This document shows, piece after piece, positions 35,187-43,733 of a DNA stretch of 64,000 bases. Location of the stretch: the NCBI GenBank assembly GCA_965199245.1, contig CBDAQP010000001.1:248001-312000 (forward strand), given 5' to 3'. Positions within the stretch are counted from its first letter, which is position 1; each line of letters starts with the position of its first letter. The notes under the pieces were generated by a model. It was not told where the DNA came from. It worked only from the letters and a program-made list of their open reading frames with translations, and made no database searches. Source of the DNA: Carbonatibacter sp965199245. Lineage in GTDB: Bacteria > Pseudomonadota > Alphaproteobacteria > Kiloniellales > Kiloniellaceae. The position numbers were made by a program, and so were the translations under genes.

Positions 35187-35496
35187 GGATCCTCCGCGAT
35201 GGTCAAACGATAAAAAGGGCGAATTAGAAGAAGAAAAGTGGGATCAGGAACGTCAGCTCAGAGGGCAGGAGCAAATAAATCGCCTCCGCTTCTTAAAGGT
35301 TTATGGATGGGTTGCTGTTTCATTGGTTGGTTTTTTGGTGCTTTGTTTTTCAGCGTCTTTCTTATCCTGGCTCTTGCATTACCTCACCCCCTGGCACTGG
35401 CTCGATAGCGAACAGCTCGGAAAAATCCAGTCTGTGATCTTTAGCGGTTCTTTGGGGGCTATTGTTTCGTTTATTCTTCAAAAGCAAGAGAAATAA
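35158..35496 (+). CDS. Small two-helix membrane protein, probable toxin partner
   Basis: 112 residues from a GTG start inside the antitoxin gene. The N-terminal 45 residues are charged (EEEKWDQERQLRGQEQ). They are followed by two hydrophobic segments, YGWVAVSLVGFLVLCFSASF and IQSVIFSGSLGAIVSFILQ. No sequence family is recognised. Several toxins paired with Panacea antitoxins are membrane-active, so an inner-membrane-disrupting toxin is the working hypothesis from context. Confidence 0.6.
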   Translation: MNTEKPLPPEDPPRWSNDKKGELEEEKWDQERQLRGQEQINRLRFLKVYGWVAVSLVGFLVLCFSASFLSWLLHYLTPWHWLDSEQLGKIQSVIFSGSLGAIVSFILQKQEK

Positions 35497-35529
35497 AAAA
35501 GCGTCTCCGGGACGACAGCCCTGTTTTGT

Positions 35530-35816
35530 GCTTTGTTGACCCTGCACCATCCGGATCAGCGCAGCGGCGTCGTTTGCCTGTTGCAGAGCGGCCCCGCGCA
35601 TTGCTCTTGCTGTGCCGCCTGTTCCGCGATCAGGTGCTGTGCGACCTCGGCGCGGCTCCGCAGGGCCTTTTGCGGTGCGCCGGACAGCGCGTGGACAGTG
35701 CGCAGGATTTCATCGCTATCGAGGGTGCGGGCCATGGTGCCCGGGGCAAAGGATTCAATCCGGGCCGCAATTTGCAAGGTCTGGTTAATGCCCACCAGTT
35801 CCCCCACCCGCCGCAA
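35530..35816 (-). pseudogene. Phage portal C-terminal fragment (duplicate)
   Basis: Encodes the phrase RRVGELVGINQTLQIAARIE to EQAAQQEQ, a copy of the portal 3' region at 36500-36790. After QQEQ the frame is broken; the continuation MRGAALQQANDAAALIRMVQ lies in another frame. Confidence 0.75.
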
Positions 35817-35924
35817 GCGCGTCAGCGGAGATCACGAAGACTTGCCCACGAAAAAGCTGGACTTCAAGAAAATATACTTATACCATTGTCCGGATTCATT
35901 AAAATGACAATAAGGAGATCGCGC

Positions 35925-36090
35925 GATGTCTGGCGTTCCTTGCATCGAGAGTGCGGAAATTGCTCAAAGACAGGGAACCCGTCTGATCCCGATGCACCTG
36001 TGGCACCTGACCCCTGTGAACAACCCGGAAAAACGTTTCTCAACCGGATATTCCTCTCTATCAGAATAACGGATGAACTGATACACTAAT
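35925..36090 (+). pseudogene. Degraded second copy of the Panacea antitoxin
   Basis: Only scattered blocks of the antitoxin gene remain: the start ATGTCTGGCGTTCCTTGC, the region GGAACCCGTCTGATCCCGAT, and the 3' end ATAACGGATGAACTGATAC. Most of the middle is deleted. No functional product is expected. Confidence 0.75.
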
Positions 36091-36108
36091 ACGGTTTGGA
36101 GAAATTGC

Positions 36109-36462
36109 GTGATGATCAAAATATCCCCAACGCCTCAGGATCCTTCGCAATGGTCAAACGATAAAAGGGCCAAATCAGATAGAGAAAACCGGGTTCAGAC
36201 CCATCAGCCGGGCGGGCAGGAGCACAGAACCCGCCTCTGCTTCCCGGAGTATGGATGGGGTATTGCTTTGCTGGTTTTGTTGGTCGTCTTTTTATTGCCT
36301 TTTTCATCCTGGCTCCTTCATGACATGACCCCGACATCCTGGCACGGACTCGATGCAACCCGGGAAAATCCGGTCTGTGATCTTGAGCAGTGCTTTGGGG
36401 GGTGTTGGCTCTTTTGTTCTTCAAAAGTTCCCTTTTCTGTTCTTCAAAAGCAAGAGAAATAA
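36109..36462 (+). pseudogene. Second copy of the membrane toxin-like gene
   Basis: Starts MMIKISPTPQDPSQWSNDKR; the first membrane segment (GIALLVLLVVFLLPFSSWLL) is retained. The frame is lost before the second helix: the original LGKIRSVILSSALGGVGSFV continues in the frame from 36353. With its antitoxin copy deleted, loss of the toxin copy is expected. Confidence 0.65.
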
Positions 36463-36497
36463 AAAAGCGTCTCAGGGACGACACCCCCTGTTTTGTG

Positions 36498-37301
36498 CTT
36501 TATTGACCCTGCACCGTCCGGATCAGCGCAGCGGCGTCGTTTGCCTGTTGCAGAGCGGCCCCGCGCATTGCTCTTGCTGTGCCGCCTGTTCCGCGATCAG
36601 GTGCTGTGCGACCTCGGCGCGGCTCCGCAGGGCCTTTTGCGGTGCGCCGGACAGCGCGTGGACAGTGCGCAGGATTTCATCGCTATCGAGGGTGCGGGCC
36701 ATGGTGCCCGGGGCAAAGGATTCAATCCGGGCCGCAATTTGCAAGGTCTGGTTAATGCCCACCAGTTCCCCCGCCCGCCGCAAGCGCGTCATCGGCGATT
36801 GCCAATCGAGCACAACCCCCCGCCCCGCGCGCAAATTATAAAGAGTGCCCCGCGCGCAAACTGTCGTGCCTCGCGCGCAAACTGAAGTCTTCTTCTGCCT
36901 CCTCCAGGGCAAGCAGGCGCGGGGGCAGGGGCACTATCCCTTCTGCGGCCTGCCGATCCAGAATGGCCAGTTCCCGCGCGACACAGCGGGCCATCATGTC
37001 TTCTTGCGGGCTAAAAGGCGGGCCGATCAAATCCCCCTTTTCCTGTGCGCGTTGGGCCGCTTCATAGGCGGTCACTGTCCGGCTTGTTGACCAGAATTTG
37101 TCACAGGTCTTCATAGAACGAGCTGGCGATCTGGTTTTCCGTTTTATCAATCAGGCTCTCGCCCAGGGCGGGGTTGGCCCCGGTGTTAATGGGCTGGATC
37201 TTGAGCCGTCCATCGCGGTCAATCAAATCGGGGTTCATGGCCCCTGCGGTCAGGTTCAGGCGATAGGTCAGCCGTTCGCGCGTTGCAAAGGCCAGACGCA
37301 C
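36498..37301 (-). pseudogene. Podovirus-type portal (head-tail connector) remnant
   Basis: Readable pieces, in order on the minus strand, are RLAFATRERLTYRLNLTAGA, then INTGANPALGESLIDKTENQ, VTAYEAAQRAQEKGDLIGPP, LDWQSPMTRLRRAGELVGIN and the C-terminal helix ending QQEQ. These match the layout of T7-like portal proteins. Frames are broken at least twice. Between LEEAEEDF and LDWQSP lie in-frame units of the dispersed repeat (SLRARHDS, LRAGHSLY, NLRAGRGV). Confidence 0.72.
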
Positions 37302-37473
37302 CGTCTGTTCCGTTGCGGGTCGTTTGCACCATCACGCCCAACATTTTCACATCGGGCAGGCAATAGGCCCCGATCAACAGCGGATAGATCCCGTGTTCTT
37401 CGGTGCTCAAATGCACCGTATCAGCCAGATAATCCGCCCAGTACAAGGGCATCCAGACCGTTGCTTTTCCCAT
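37302..37473 (-). pseudogene. DUF1376 (YdaU-like) phage protein, N-terminal fragment
   Basis: MGKATVWMPLYWADYLADTV then HLSTEEHGIYPLLIGAY is the conserved DUF1376 start, found in phage replication modules. Similarity ends after about 40 residues and the frame runs into portal-derived sequence, marking a deletion junction. Confidence 0.7.
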
Positions 37474-37538
37474 TGGATCTTTACCTCTTCTCTTGTTTGT
37501 GCGCGGGGCGCGGTATTATTTGCGCGCGGAGCACGGCG

Positions 37539-38272
37539 ATGTCGAATCAGATCAAAAAACGCATCAAGTCCCGTCTTGAGGACATGGGAAAATCTGCCCG
37601 CGCGGTTTCGATAGAGGCCGGACTGGGGCCAGAGGCGATCAGCAATGTTCTGCGCGAACGTTCCCGCTATCCGCGCGGGGATACCCTGCGCGACCTCGCA
37701 ACGGCTCTGAATTGTTCGATTGACTGGCTCATGACCGGACAGCCTGCGCGCGCGGAGCGGGGTTTAAGTTTGGGCGCGGAACAGAGTTCCGGTTTGCGCG
37801 CGGAGCGCGACAAGAAACCACAACGCCCATTCCTGAAATTGGCGGGCGCGCCGGGATGGGCGGAGGGGGGGAGGTCACGACGACCTAGGTCCCCGATGAC
37901 ACCGGGGGGATGATGGAAACCGACGGGGTGAGCGGGTGCTGGTCGCTCCCGAGTGATTATCTGTACGCCGAATTACGGGTTGCCCCCCGGGCCGCACGCC
38001 TCATCGAAGTCCAGGGCGACAGCATGGAACCAACCCTGCGCGCCGGGGATCGGGTCATGATCGACACCGCCGATCAACGCCCCAGCCCCCCGGGTGTCTT
38101 TGCCCTGTGGGACGGTTTCGGCGTTGTGGTCAAACGCATCGAACCCATCCCCAACAGCGACCCGCCTACAATCCGGGTGCAGTCCGACAACACCAACCAC
38201 CAAGCCTATAACCGCAGTGCCGCAGAAATCAACATCATCGGTCGCGTCGTCTGGTTCGGACGTCGATTATAG
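37539..38272 (+). pseudogene. Phage CI-like repressor (HTH + S24 domain), broken
   Basis: The N-terminal HTH is intact (MSNQIKKRIKSRLEDMGKSA, SIEAGLGPEAISNVLRERSR). The S24/LexA-like C-terminal domain starts near 37985 (EVQGDSMEPTLRAGDRVMID, then VVKRIE). A frameshift plus an in-frame stop near 37880-37905 separates the two. The linker holds three in-frame octapeptide units at 37746-37817: ARAERGLS, LGAEQSSG, LRAERDKK. The 38-kb segment from 37910 could still be translated from ATG 37910 as an S24 fragment. Confidence 0.78.
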
Positions 38273-38580
38273 ACGTTCGAAACACGCTTTGTCTGAGTGC
38301 AGAGCACGACCCTCACTGGCTCACTGGTTCGGTGATTCGGTGGCTTGCTGGCATTTTTCTATATTTTTTCTTGAATAAAGGCATTTGCCATTATATCACA
38401 GATCACATCAACAGTTCGTGCGCGTCGCTCGCTTTTCAGTTGGCGCACGGACAGACCCGGACAGCTCTCGAGAACCGGAGAAGACCTGGCGTCCTTGAGA
38501 CCCGCGTTGTGTGCGCGGGGCCGACGCAGCGGACAACGGGGTGTCGAGAGCTGCTCATCCGAGCTCCGGGGAGGACAACA
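38273..38580. other. Gene-free stretch after the repressor
   Basis: Contains an imperfect unit of the dispersed repeat (TTCGTGCGCGTCGCTCG near 38414) and an inverted repeat AGCTCTCGA (38463) / TCGAGAGCT (38543). Nothing else was recognised. Confidence 0.5.
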
Positions 38581-38965
38581 TGTTGACTGCTGATCTGCTG
38601 TGTGAGGAAGATTTCTATCTCGATGGTTTTTATCTGGGCTGTTTTGAATTTTTTGTCACCTTTGCCTTTGCGGATAACGGGGTTGTCATCCGCTATATCA
38701 AGATTCAGGGGGAACAGACGCCCTCTGTGCTGAACCGGCAGATGGCTTTGCTGGCGGGGCAAACGCCGGGTGAACGCAAAACCGCCCTCTTTGACATTCC
38801 GCCAGACTGGCACAGGGCCTTGCGCCAACAGCTGTTGGATGATGACAGCTTTTGTATGAGGCCGAACAGCTCCTGAGTGACGCCGGGGCGGTTTTCGAGG
38901 ACGACAACAGCTTTGCCGCCACCCATGCCGGCACCTTTGGACAGATGGTCGGGGTACACGAATAG
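38581..38965 (+). pseudogene. Hypothetical phage-type gene, frameshifted
   Basis: Starts MLTADLLCEEDFYLDGFYLG with GGGAGG about 6 bp upstream. After QLLDDDSF the frame shifts, and the natural continuation YEAEQLLSDAGAVFEDDNSF runs to a stop at 38965. The intact product would be about 127 residues. Family unknown. Confidence 0.5.
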
Positions 38966-39087
38966 GCCCCGCGCTGTGCGCCCATCGCGTTTGCGGACGC
39001 GACATCATGAGACCACCTTACGCCTTCCCCTCCAACACAACAAGCTGTGACCCGGGACAGTCCCGAAGCGGGCCTTGAAAACACCCC

Positions 39088-40191
39088 CTAGAGGGGAGGT
39101 CTCAAGAGAATTTTGTATTTGAGAAAGCGGTAAATGTTAAGAAAACGCGGGTGCTTTTCGAGCAAAGAGAACATCCGCCATTTGAGCTTTCGGCGAAGTG
39201 ACCAAAAGTGTTTTTCTGATCGAATCTCCTTGATTTCGATCACGGGCCGGTTCTGCGCGAGGATGTCCTTGGCGGTTCTCGCCATGACGGCGAAGATATT
39301 ATAGTCATAGAGAACATGTCGTCGGGCCTCCAGCAAGGCGTCCCTGTTTTTTTCTGCAAGGTCGGAGGCAATGATGTCTGTGATGGTCTCTATGGCCTTG
39401 TCCGGTTCGTGGATATTGATGGTGCGGATGGCGTCGTGGTGGAAATAGTCTGCAATGTTGGGACAACCGTGATAGATCGGAAAGGTCAGGGTCAGGTAAG
39501 GGTCGGCGAGTTTTTCCGTCCAGTAGTGTTCGGCCACGGAATTTTCAATGGCGATATGGTACCTGTAATCATCAAGGACGTCTCTTTTATCCACAAAGTC
39601 GTTGAGACCACGCCCGAAAACATCAACCTGATCGCCCAGGGCATCCTTGAGCCTTGCCACAAAGTCAAGCCGCGCCCGGTGACCGGGGAGACCAGTCTGG
39701 TTCGACGCGACAACAGAAACCAGTTTTGTTTTCTGCGGGCTATGCGTCTCGAAATCGTTGAATGATAACGTGGCCTGATGAGGGAAAGGTTCAGAGGACA
39801 ACGAATCCATCGCGTTCGTGGTTCCCGCGAATCCATTCGTGGTTCCCACAAACCAAACAACACCTGTGTGCCCAACGATGACGTTAGGGTGCGGGCGTGT
39901 CGTGTTATCATAGGCGAGGGAATAGTCAAATTGCGATAAAAAAGGTGGATTACAGTGATTATTAAGCTTTACGATATCCCTGGCCTCTGGACACATTTGG
40001 ACTTTCGGGATCTGTCGGCTCACCTTGAGTGTCGCATCGACATCACCATAAACGAACATAATGTCTGCATCATCGGGCGGGACAAAAAATTCAACACCGT
40101 TAAAAGATGTTTGACCCGTTGGAAGTTGATTCTCCAGGCTATATCCACCACAACATATCTTGGAGAAAGCCGCCTTAATCACAGTATTCAT
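39088..40191 (-). CDS. GT10 (fucosyltransferase-like) glycosyltransferase, copy B
   Basis: 367 residues, intact. The N-terminal half (residues 1 to about 155) begins MNTVIKAAFSKICCGG and shares only a few anchors (VEFFVPPDDAD, SRQIPK) with the other copies. From SFNDFETHSPQKTK onward it is nearly identical to copies A and C: ASNQ, RARLDFVARLKDALGD, VDVFGRG, YHIAIENS, WTEKLADP, PIYHGCPNIADYF. That half is the GDP-sugar donor domain of GT10 enzymes; the N-terminal half normally contacts the acceptor. It probably fucosylates a surface glycan. Confidence 0.85.
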   Translation of the reverse strand: MNTVIKAAFSKICCGGYSLENQLPTGQTSFNGVEFFVPPDDADIMFVYGDVDATLKVSRQIPKVQMCPEARDIVKLNNHCNPPFLSQFDYSLAYDNTTRPHPNVIVGHTGVVWFVGTTNGFAGTTNAMDSLSSEPFPHQATLSFNDFETHSPQKTKLVSVVASNQTGLPGHRARLDFVARLKDALGDQVDVFGRGLNDFVDKRDVLDDYRYHIAIENSVAEHYWTEKLADPYLTLTFPIYHGCPNIADYFHHDAIRTINIHEPDKAIETITDIIASDLAEKNRDALLEARRHVLYDYNIFAVMARTAKDILAQNRPVIEIKEIRSEKHFWSLRRKLKWRMFSLLEKHPRFLNIYRFLKYKILLRPPL

Positions 40192-40274
40192 ACCCTTTGA
40201 AGCCTACACTCACAGAAAACCGACCGATCATCTTCTGCCAAGGCAGAGAACAAAACGCGCGAAAACTGTCAAGA
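39106..40274 (-). repeat. GT10 cassette B
   Basis: Same boundaries as cassette A: GAGAATTTT at 39106 (the gene 3' end) and the TCTTGACAG leader ending at 40274. The leader retains the TCTGCC/GGCAGA hairpin but is about 60 bp shorter than in A and C. Confidence 0.82.
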
Positions 40275-40332
40275 CTGAAATGGGCAAAAAATCATGAAAA
40301 AAAATCAGGGGGGCCTTTGAGGCATCGTATCG

Positions 40333-40475
40333 CCATTGTCACCCCCGCACAGGCGACCGGAGTGTGACCCGGATGGACCATGCCCCCCCATGATATTCAC
40401 CCCACATGACATTCACCCCTTAATGACTCCCTCTCACCGACGACACCGCCGATGTCATTGCGGGGGCTGAGCCGG
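40333..40475 (+). pseudogene. Degraded fragment of pyrC
   Basis: Blocks match pyrC 41935-42075 in order, with deletions: ATTGTCACCCCCGCACAGGC, then a CATGACATTCACCCC segment, CTCTCACCGACGACACCGCC, GATGTCATTGCGGGGGC. It directly abuts the 3' end of GT10 cassette C, whose last six codons are read antisense from it. It is evidence of a tandem duplication that included the start of pyrC. Confidence 0.75.
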
Positions 40476-41540
40476 GAGAATTTTGTATTTGAGAAAGCGG
40501 TAAATTTTAAGAAGACGCGGGTGCTTTTCGAGCAAAGGGGACATCCACAATTTGAGCTTTTGGTGAAGTGGCCAAAAGTGTTGTTCTGATCGAATCTCCT
40601 TGATTTCGATCACGGGCCGGTTCTGCGCGAGTATGTCCTTGGCCGTTCTCGCCATGACGGCGAAGATATTATAGTCATAGAGAACCTGTCGCCGTGCCTC
40701 CAGCAAGGCCTCCCTGTTTTTTTCTGCAAGGTCGGAGGCAATGATGTCTGTGATGGTCTCTATGGCCTTGTCCGGTTCATAGATATTGATGGTGCGGATG
40801 GCGTCGTGGTGGAAATAGTCTGCAATGTTGGGACAACCGTGATAGATCGGAAAGGTCAGGGTCAGGTAAGGGTCGGCAAGCTTTTCTGTCCAATAGTGTT
40901 CGGCCACGGAATTTTCAATGGCGATATGGTACCTGTAATCATCAAGGACGTCTCTTTTATCCACAAAGCCGTTGATACCGCGCCCGAAAACATCAACCTG
41001 ATCGCCCAGGGCATCCTTGAGCCTTGCCACAAAGTCAAGCCGCGCCCGGTGACCGGGGACGTAATTGCTGCTCGACGCGACAACAGAAACCGTTTTTGTT
41101 TTCTGCGGGCTATGCGTCTCGAAATCGTTGAATGATAACGTCGCCCGGGCCAAAGATTTATAGCACAACGAATCCAGTCCATTCGCGCCTCCCACAAACC
41201 AGGGAAGACCTGTCTGTCCAAGGATAAGATTGGAGTGCAGTGTTTCGCGGGTATGAGCCAGGGCACAGTCAAACTGTGAGAGAAAGGGCACACTATAGCG
41301 ATTGTGAATCTCTATTGAATCGGGAGGCTCCGCAACGATGCAGATTTTGGAAATCTGTCGATTCAATTTAATGCGGTGTCTGAATTCGAGGCCGCCAAAG
41401 ACAAAAATAACGTCTGCGTCCTCAGGCGGGATAAAAAATTCAACACCGTCAAAACAATTTTGACCGTCTGGAAGCTGACGTTTCAAAAGCCCATCACAAT
41501 AGCCTGTAAAGAAAGCAGCCTTAATCACAGTGTTCATCCC
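40455..41540 (-). CDS. GT10 (fucosyltransferase-like) glycosyltransferase, copy C
   Basis: 361 residues from the ATG at 41540 (MNTVIKAAFFTGY); an upstream ATG at 41582 is in frame, but copies A and B support the MNT start. The N-terminal half is distinct (LKRQLPDGQNCFDGVEFFIP, FVFGGLEFRHRIKLNRQISK). The donor half is almost identical to copy B, with a small variable patch ASSSNYVPGH. The C-terminus PAQPPQ is contributed by the adjacent pyrC relic. The catalytic ENS and TEKL motifs are intact, so it is probably active. Confidence 0.85.
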   Translation of the reverse strand, partial: GMNTVIKAAFFTGYCDGLLKRQLPDGQNCFDGVEFFIPPEDADVIFVFGGLEFRHRIKLNRQISKICIVAEPPDSIEIHNRYSVPFLSQFDCALAHTRETLHSNLILGQTGLPWFVGGANGLDSLCYKSLARATLSFNDFETHSPQKTKTVSVVASSSNYVPGHRARLDFVARLKDALGDQVDVFGRGINGFVDKRDVLDDYRYHIAIENSVAEHYWTEKLADPYLTLTFPIYHGCPNIADYFHHDAIRTINIYEPDKAIETITDIIASDLAEKNREALLEARRQVLYDYNIFAVMARTAKDILAQNRPVIEIKEIRSEQHFWPLHQKLKLWMSPLLEKHPRLLKIYRFLKYKILPAQPPQ

Positions 41541-41665
41541 CCTGAACCACACAGCCAGAGGCCGCGCCCAAACTCCTATCATACACTTAAAAAGGCCGAC
41601 CCTTGTGAGGCCGACTGCTCATCTTCTGCCAAGGCAGAGAGCAAAACGCGAGAAAACTGTCAAGA
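40476..41665 (-). repeat. GT10 cassette C
   Basis: Boundaries GAGAATTTT (40476) and TCTTGA (ends 41665). The leader of about 120 bp is almost identical to that of cassette A 24 kb away. Confidence 0.85.
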
Positions 41666-41784
41666 CTGAAAATGCTCCGGGCGCGAACCAGAATGCTCTG
41701 GACAAAAAGCAAAATCACCACGACACTAAGGATCGTTGCCCGAACGACCACACACAGAGTCCTGACAGACAGAGTCCCGAAATC

Positions 41785-42909
41785 ATGACCGTTGCCCCCC
41801 CACCCTGCCCCACTCTCACCCTGCGCCGTCCGGATGATTGGCATTTGCACCTGCGCGACGGGGCGATGATGGCGGCGGTCTTGCCGGATAGTTCGGCCCG
41901 GTTCGGGCGGGCAATCATCATGCCGAACCTGATCCCGCCGATTGTCACCACCGCACAGGCCGCCGCCTATCGCGACCGGATTGTGGCCCGGATTCCGGCG
42001 GGCCATGACTTTCGCCCCCTGATGACCCTCTATCTCACCGAAGACACCGCCGCCGATGATGTCAGTGCGGGGGCAGAGGCCGGACTCATCCATGCCGTCA
42101 AGCTGTATCCCGCCGGGGCCACGACCAATTCCGAAAGCGGGGTGCGCCGGATTGAACGGGTGTTGCCCGTCCTCGACCGCATGGCGCGCGCGGGCCTGCC
42201 CCTGTTGGTGCATGGGGAAGTCACCGACCCCGCCGTTGATATTTTTGATCGCGAGGCGGTCTTTATCGAGCGCGTCCTCATCCCCCTGCGCCGTCAGGTT
42301 CCCGGCCTGCGGGTGGTGATGGAACACATCACAACCGCCCAAGCCGTGGACTATGTCACCGCCGCCGATGCGACCCTTGCCGCGACGGTGACGGTGCATC
42401 ACCTCATCATCAACCGCAATGCCTATCTGGCGGGGGGACTCAGGCCGCATTACTATTGCCTGCCGGTGGCCAAACGCGAGCGGCACCGTCTGGCCCTGCG
42501 CGCCGCCGTCACTGCGGCCGGACAGAAAAAATTCTTCCTCGGCACCGACTCCGCCCCGCACCCCGAGTCCGCCAAGCTGTCGGCCTGTGGCTGTGCGGGG
42601 ATCTACACCGCCGCGAACGCGCTGTCGTGTCTGGCCCATGTGTTTGAACAGGAACAGGCCCTGTTTGTTTCCGACTCCGCGCCCGTCCCAGAGTCAGGGG
42701 GTGCAGGGTCAGGGGGGGGACGCGCAGAGCGGCTTGAAGCCTTTATCTCCCTCAACGGCCCGGCTTTTTACGGCCTGCCCCCCAATGACCAGACCGTGAC
42801 CCTGACCCGCGCGGACGCCCCCCTCGCCCCTGCGCAAAAAATTCGGGCCGGCGCAGATCACATCACCGTCTTTGACCCCGGCTTTCCCCTTCACTGGCAG
42901 CTTGTCTGA
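41785..42909 (+). CDS. pyrC: Dihydroorotase
   Basis: A class II dihydroorotase, third step of pyrimidine synthesis. Zinc ligands and carboxylated lysine are visible: DWHLHLRDG near residue 20, HAVKLYPAGATTNSE (lysine), LLVHGEV, MEHITT, and the catalytic Asp in GTDSAPH. The ATG at 41785 is used; the upstream open frame is leader sequence. At 374 residues it exceeds the usual 345 or so because of a glycine-rich insert (SDSAPVPESGGAGSGGG) containing a run of eight G. pyrE follows 28 bp later. Confidence 0.95.
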   Translation: MTVAPPPCPTLTLRRPDDWHLHLRDGAMMAAVLPDSSARFGRAIIMPNLIPPIVTTAQAAAYRDRIVARIPAGHDFRPLMTLYLTEDTAADDVSAGAEAGLIHAVKLYPAGATTNSESGVRRIERVLPVLDRMARAGLPLLVHGEVTDPAVDIFDREAVFIERVLIPLRRQVPGLRVVMEHITTAQAVDYVTAADATLAATVTVHHLIINRNAYLAGGLRPHYYCLPVAKRERHRLALRAAVTAAGQKKFFLGTDSAPHPESAKLSACGCAGIYTAANALSCLAHVFEQEQALFVSDSAPVPESGGAGSGGGRAERLEAFISLNGPAFYGLPPNDQTVTLTRADAPLAPAQKIRAGADHITVFDPGFPLHWQLV

Positions 42910-42937
42910 CCTGCCCTCCCGTCCAAGGATTCTCCCG

Positions 42938-43621
42938 ATGACTTCTGTTCCCGCCTTCCCCGATCCGGCCCGGATGGCCGAACTGACCGCCGCCATGTTG
43001 CTGGAAATCGGGGCCATTCACATTCGCCCTGACGCGCCCTTTACTCTGACCTCCGGGCTGGTCAGTCCGGTCTATGTCGATTGCCGAAAGATTATTTCCT
43101 TTCCCCGTGTGCGGGCGACGCTGATGGACTTTGCCGCCAGCCTGATCTTCCGGCGCATCGGCTTTGAACAGCTCGACAGTATTGCGGGCGGGGAGACAGC
43201 GGGCATTCCCTTTGCCGCCTGGCTGGCGGATCGGCTGGGCCTGCCCATGCACTACATCCGCAAAAAACCCAAAGGCTTCGGACGCGATGCCCAGATTGAG
43301 GGCACCTCGCTTGACGGTCAGCGAACCCTGCTGGTCGAAGACCTCGCCACCAATGGCGGCAGCAAGATCACATTCTGCGACGCCATCCGCGCCGCCGGGG
43401 GACAGGTCAGTGACAGTTTCGTCATTTTTGCCTATGATATTTTTCCCGAGACCCGCCTGCGTGACAAGGGCATCACCCTGCACCATCTATGCCGCTGGCG
43501 CGACGTGCTGGACTTTTGCCGACACAACAACCGCCTGCCCCCCGACGCCCTGAGTGCCGTGACCGCCTTCCTCGACAACCCCCTGGACTGGTCGGCAACC
43601 CACGGCGGCCCCATCGGTTAA
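42938..43621 (+). CDS. pyrE: Orotate phosphoribosyltransferase
   Basis: Adds ribose phosphate to orotate. The PRPP-binding loop is LLVEDLATNGGSK; other blocks are FTLTSGLVSPVYVDCRKII and IRKKPKGFG. The ATG at 42938 with AAGGA about 9 bp upstream gives 227 residues. It forms a two-gene pyrimidine unit with pyrC. Confidence 0.95.
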   Translation: MTSVPAFPDPARMAELTAAMLLEIGAIHIRPDAPFTLTSGLVSPVYVDCRKIISFPRVRATLMDFAASLIFRRIGFEQLDSIAGGETAGIPFAAWLADRLGLPMHYIRKKPKGFGRDAQIEGTSLDGQRTLLVEDLATNGGSKITFCDAIRAAGGQVSDSFVIFAYDIFPETRLRDKGITLHHLCRWRDVLDFCRHNNRLPPDALSAVTAFLDNPLDWSATHGGPIG

Positions 43622-43635
43622 ACCTGTCGGTTAAA

Positions 43636-43690
43636 GCCGTGCTCCGCGCGCAAACCTAAAAAACGTGCGCCGCGCGCAAACTCGAAAATA
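43636..43690. repeat. Two units of the 24-bp GC-rich repeat
   Basis: GTGCTCCGCGCGCAAAC and GTGCGCCGCGCGCAAAC lie in tandem between pyrE and the methyltransferase gene. Confidence 0.8.
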
Positions 43691-43733
43691 GGGAATGACA
43701 TCCCTCATTACACTTCAATCAGAGGGACGAGAG

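Larger units (their letters stand above)
34578..36790. repeat. Tandem duplication of a Panacea toxin-antitoxin unit
   Basis: Two units each begin with CGAAGACTTGCCCACGAAAA (34578 and 35836) and contain antitoxin, membrane-protein gene and a portal-gene fragment. The period is about 1258 bp. The first unit is intact; the second is degraded by deletions. The same frameshift in both portal fragments shows that it predates the duplication. Confidence 0.85.
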
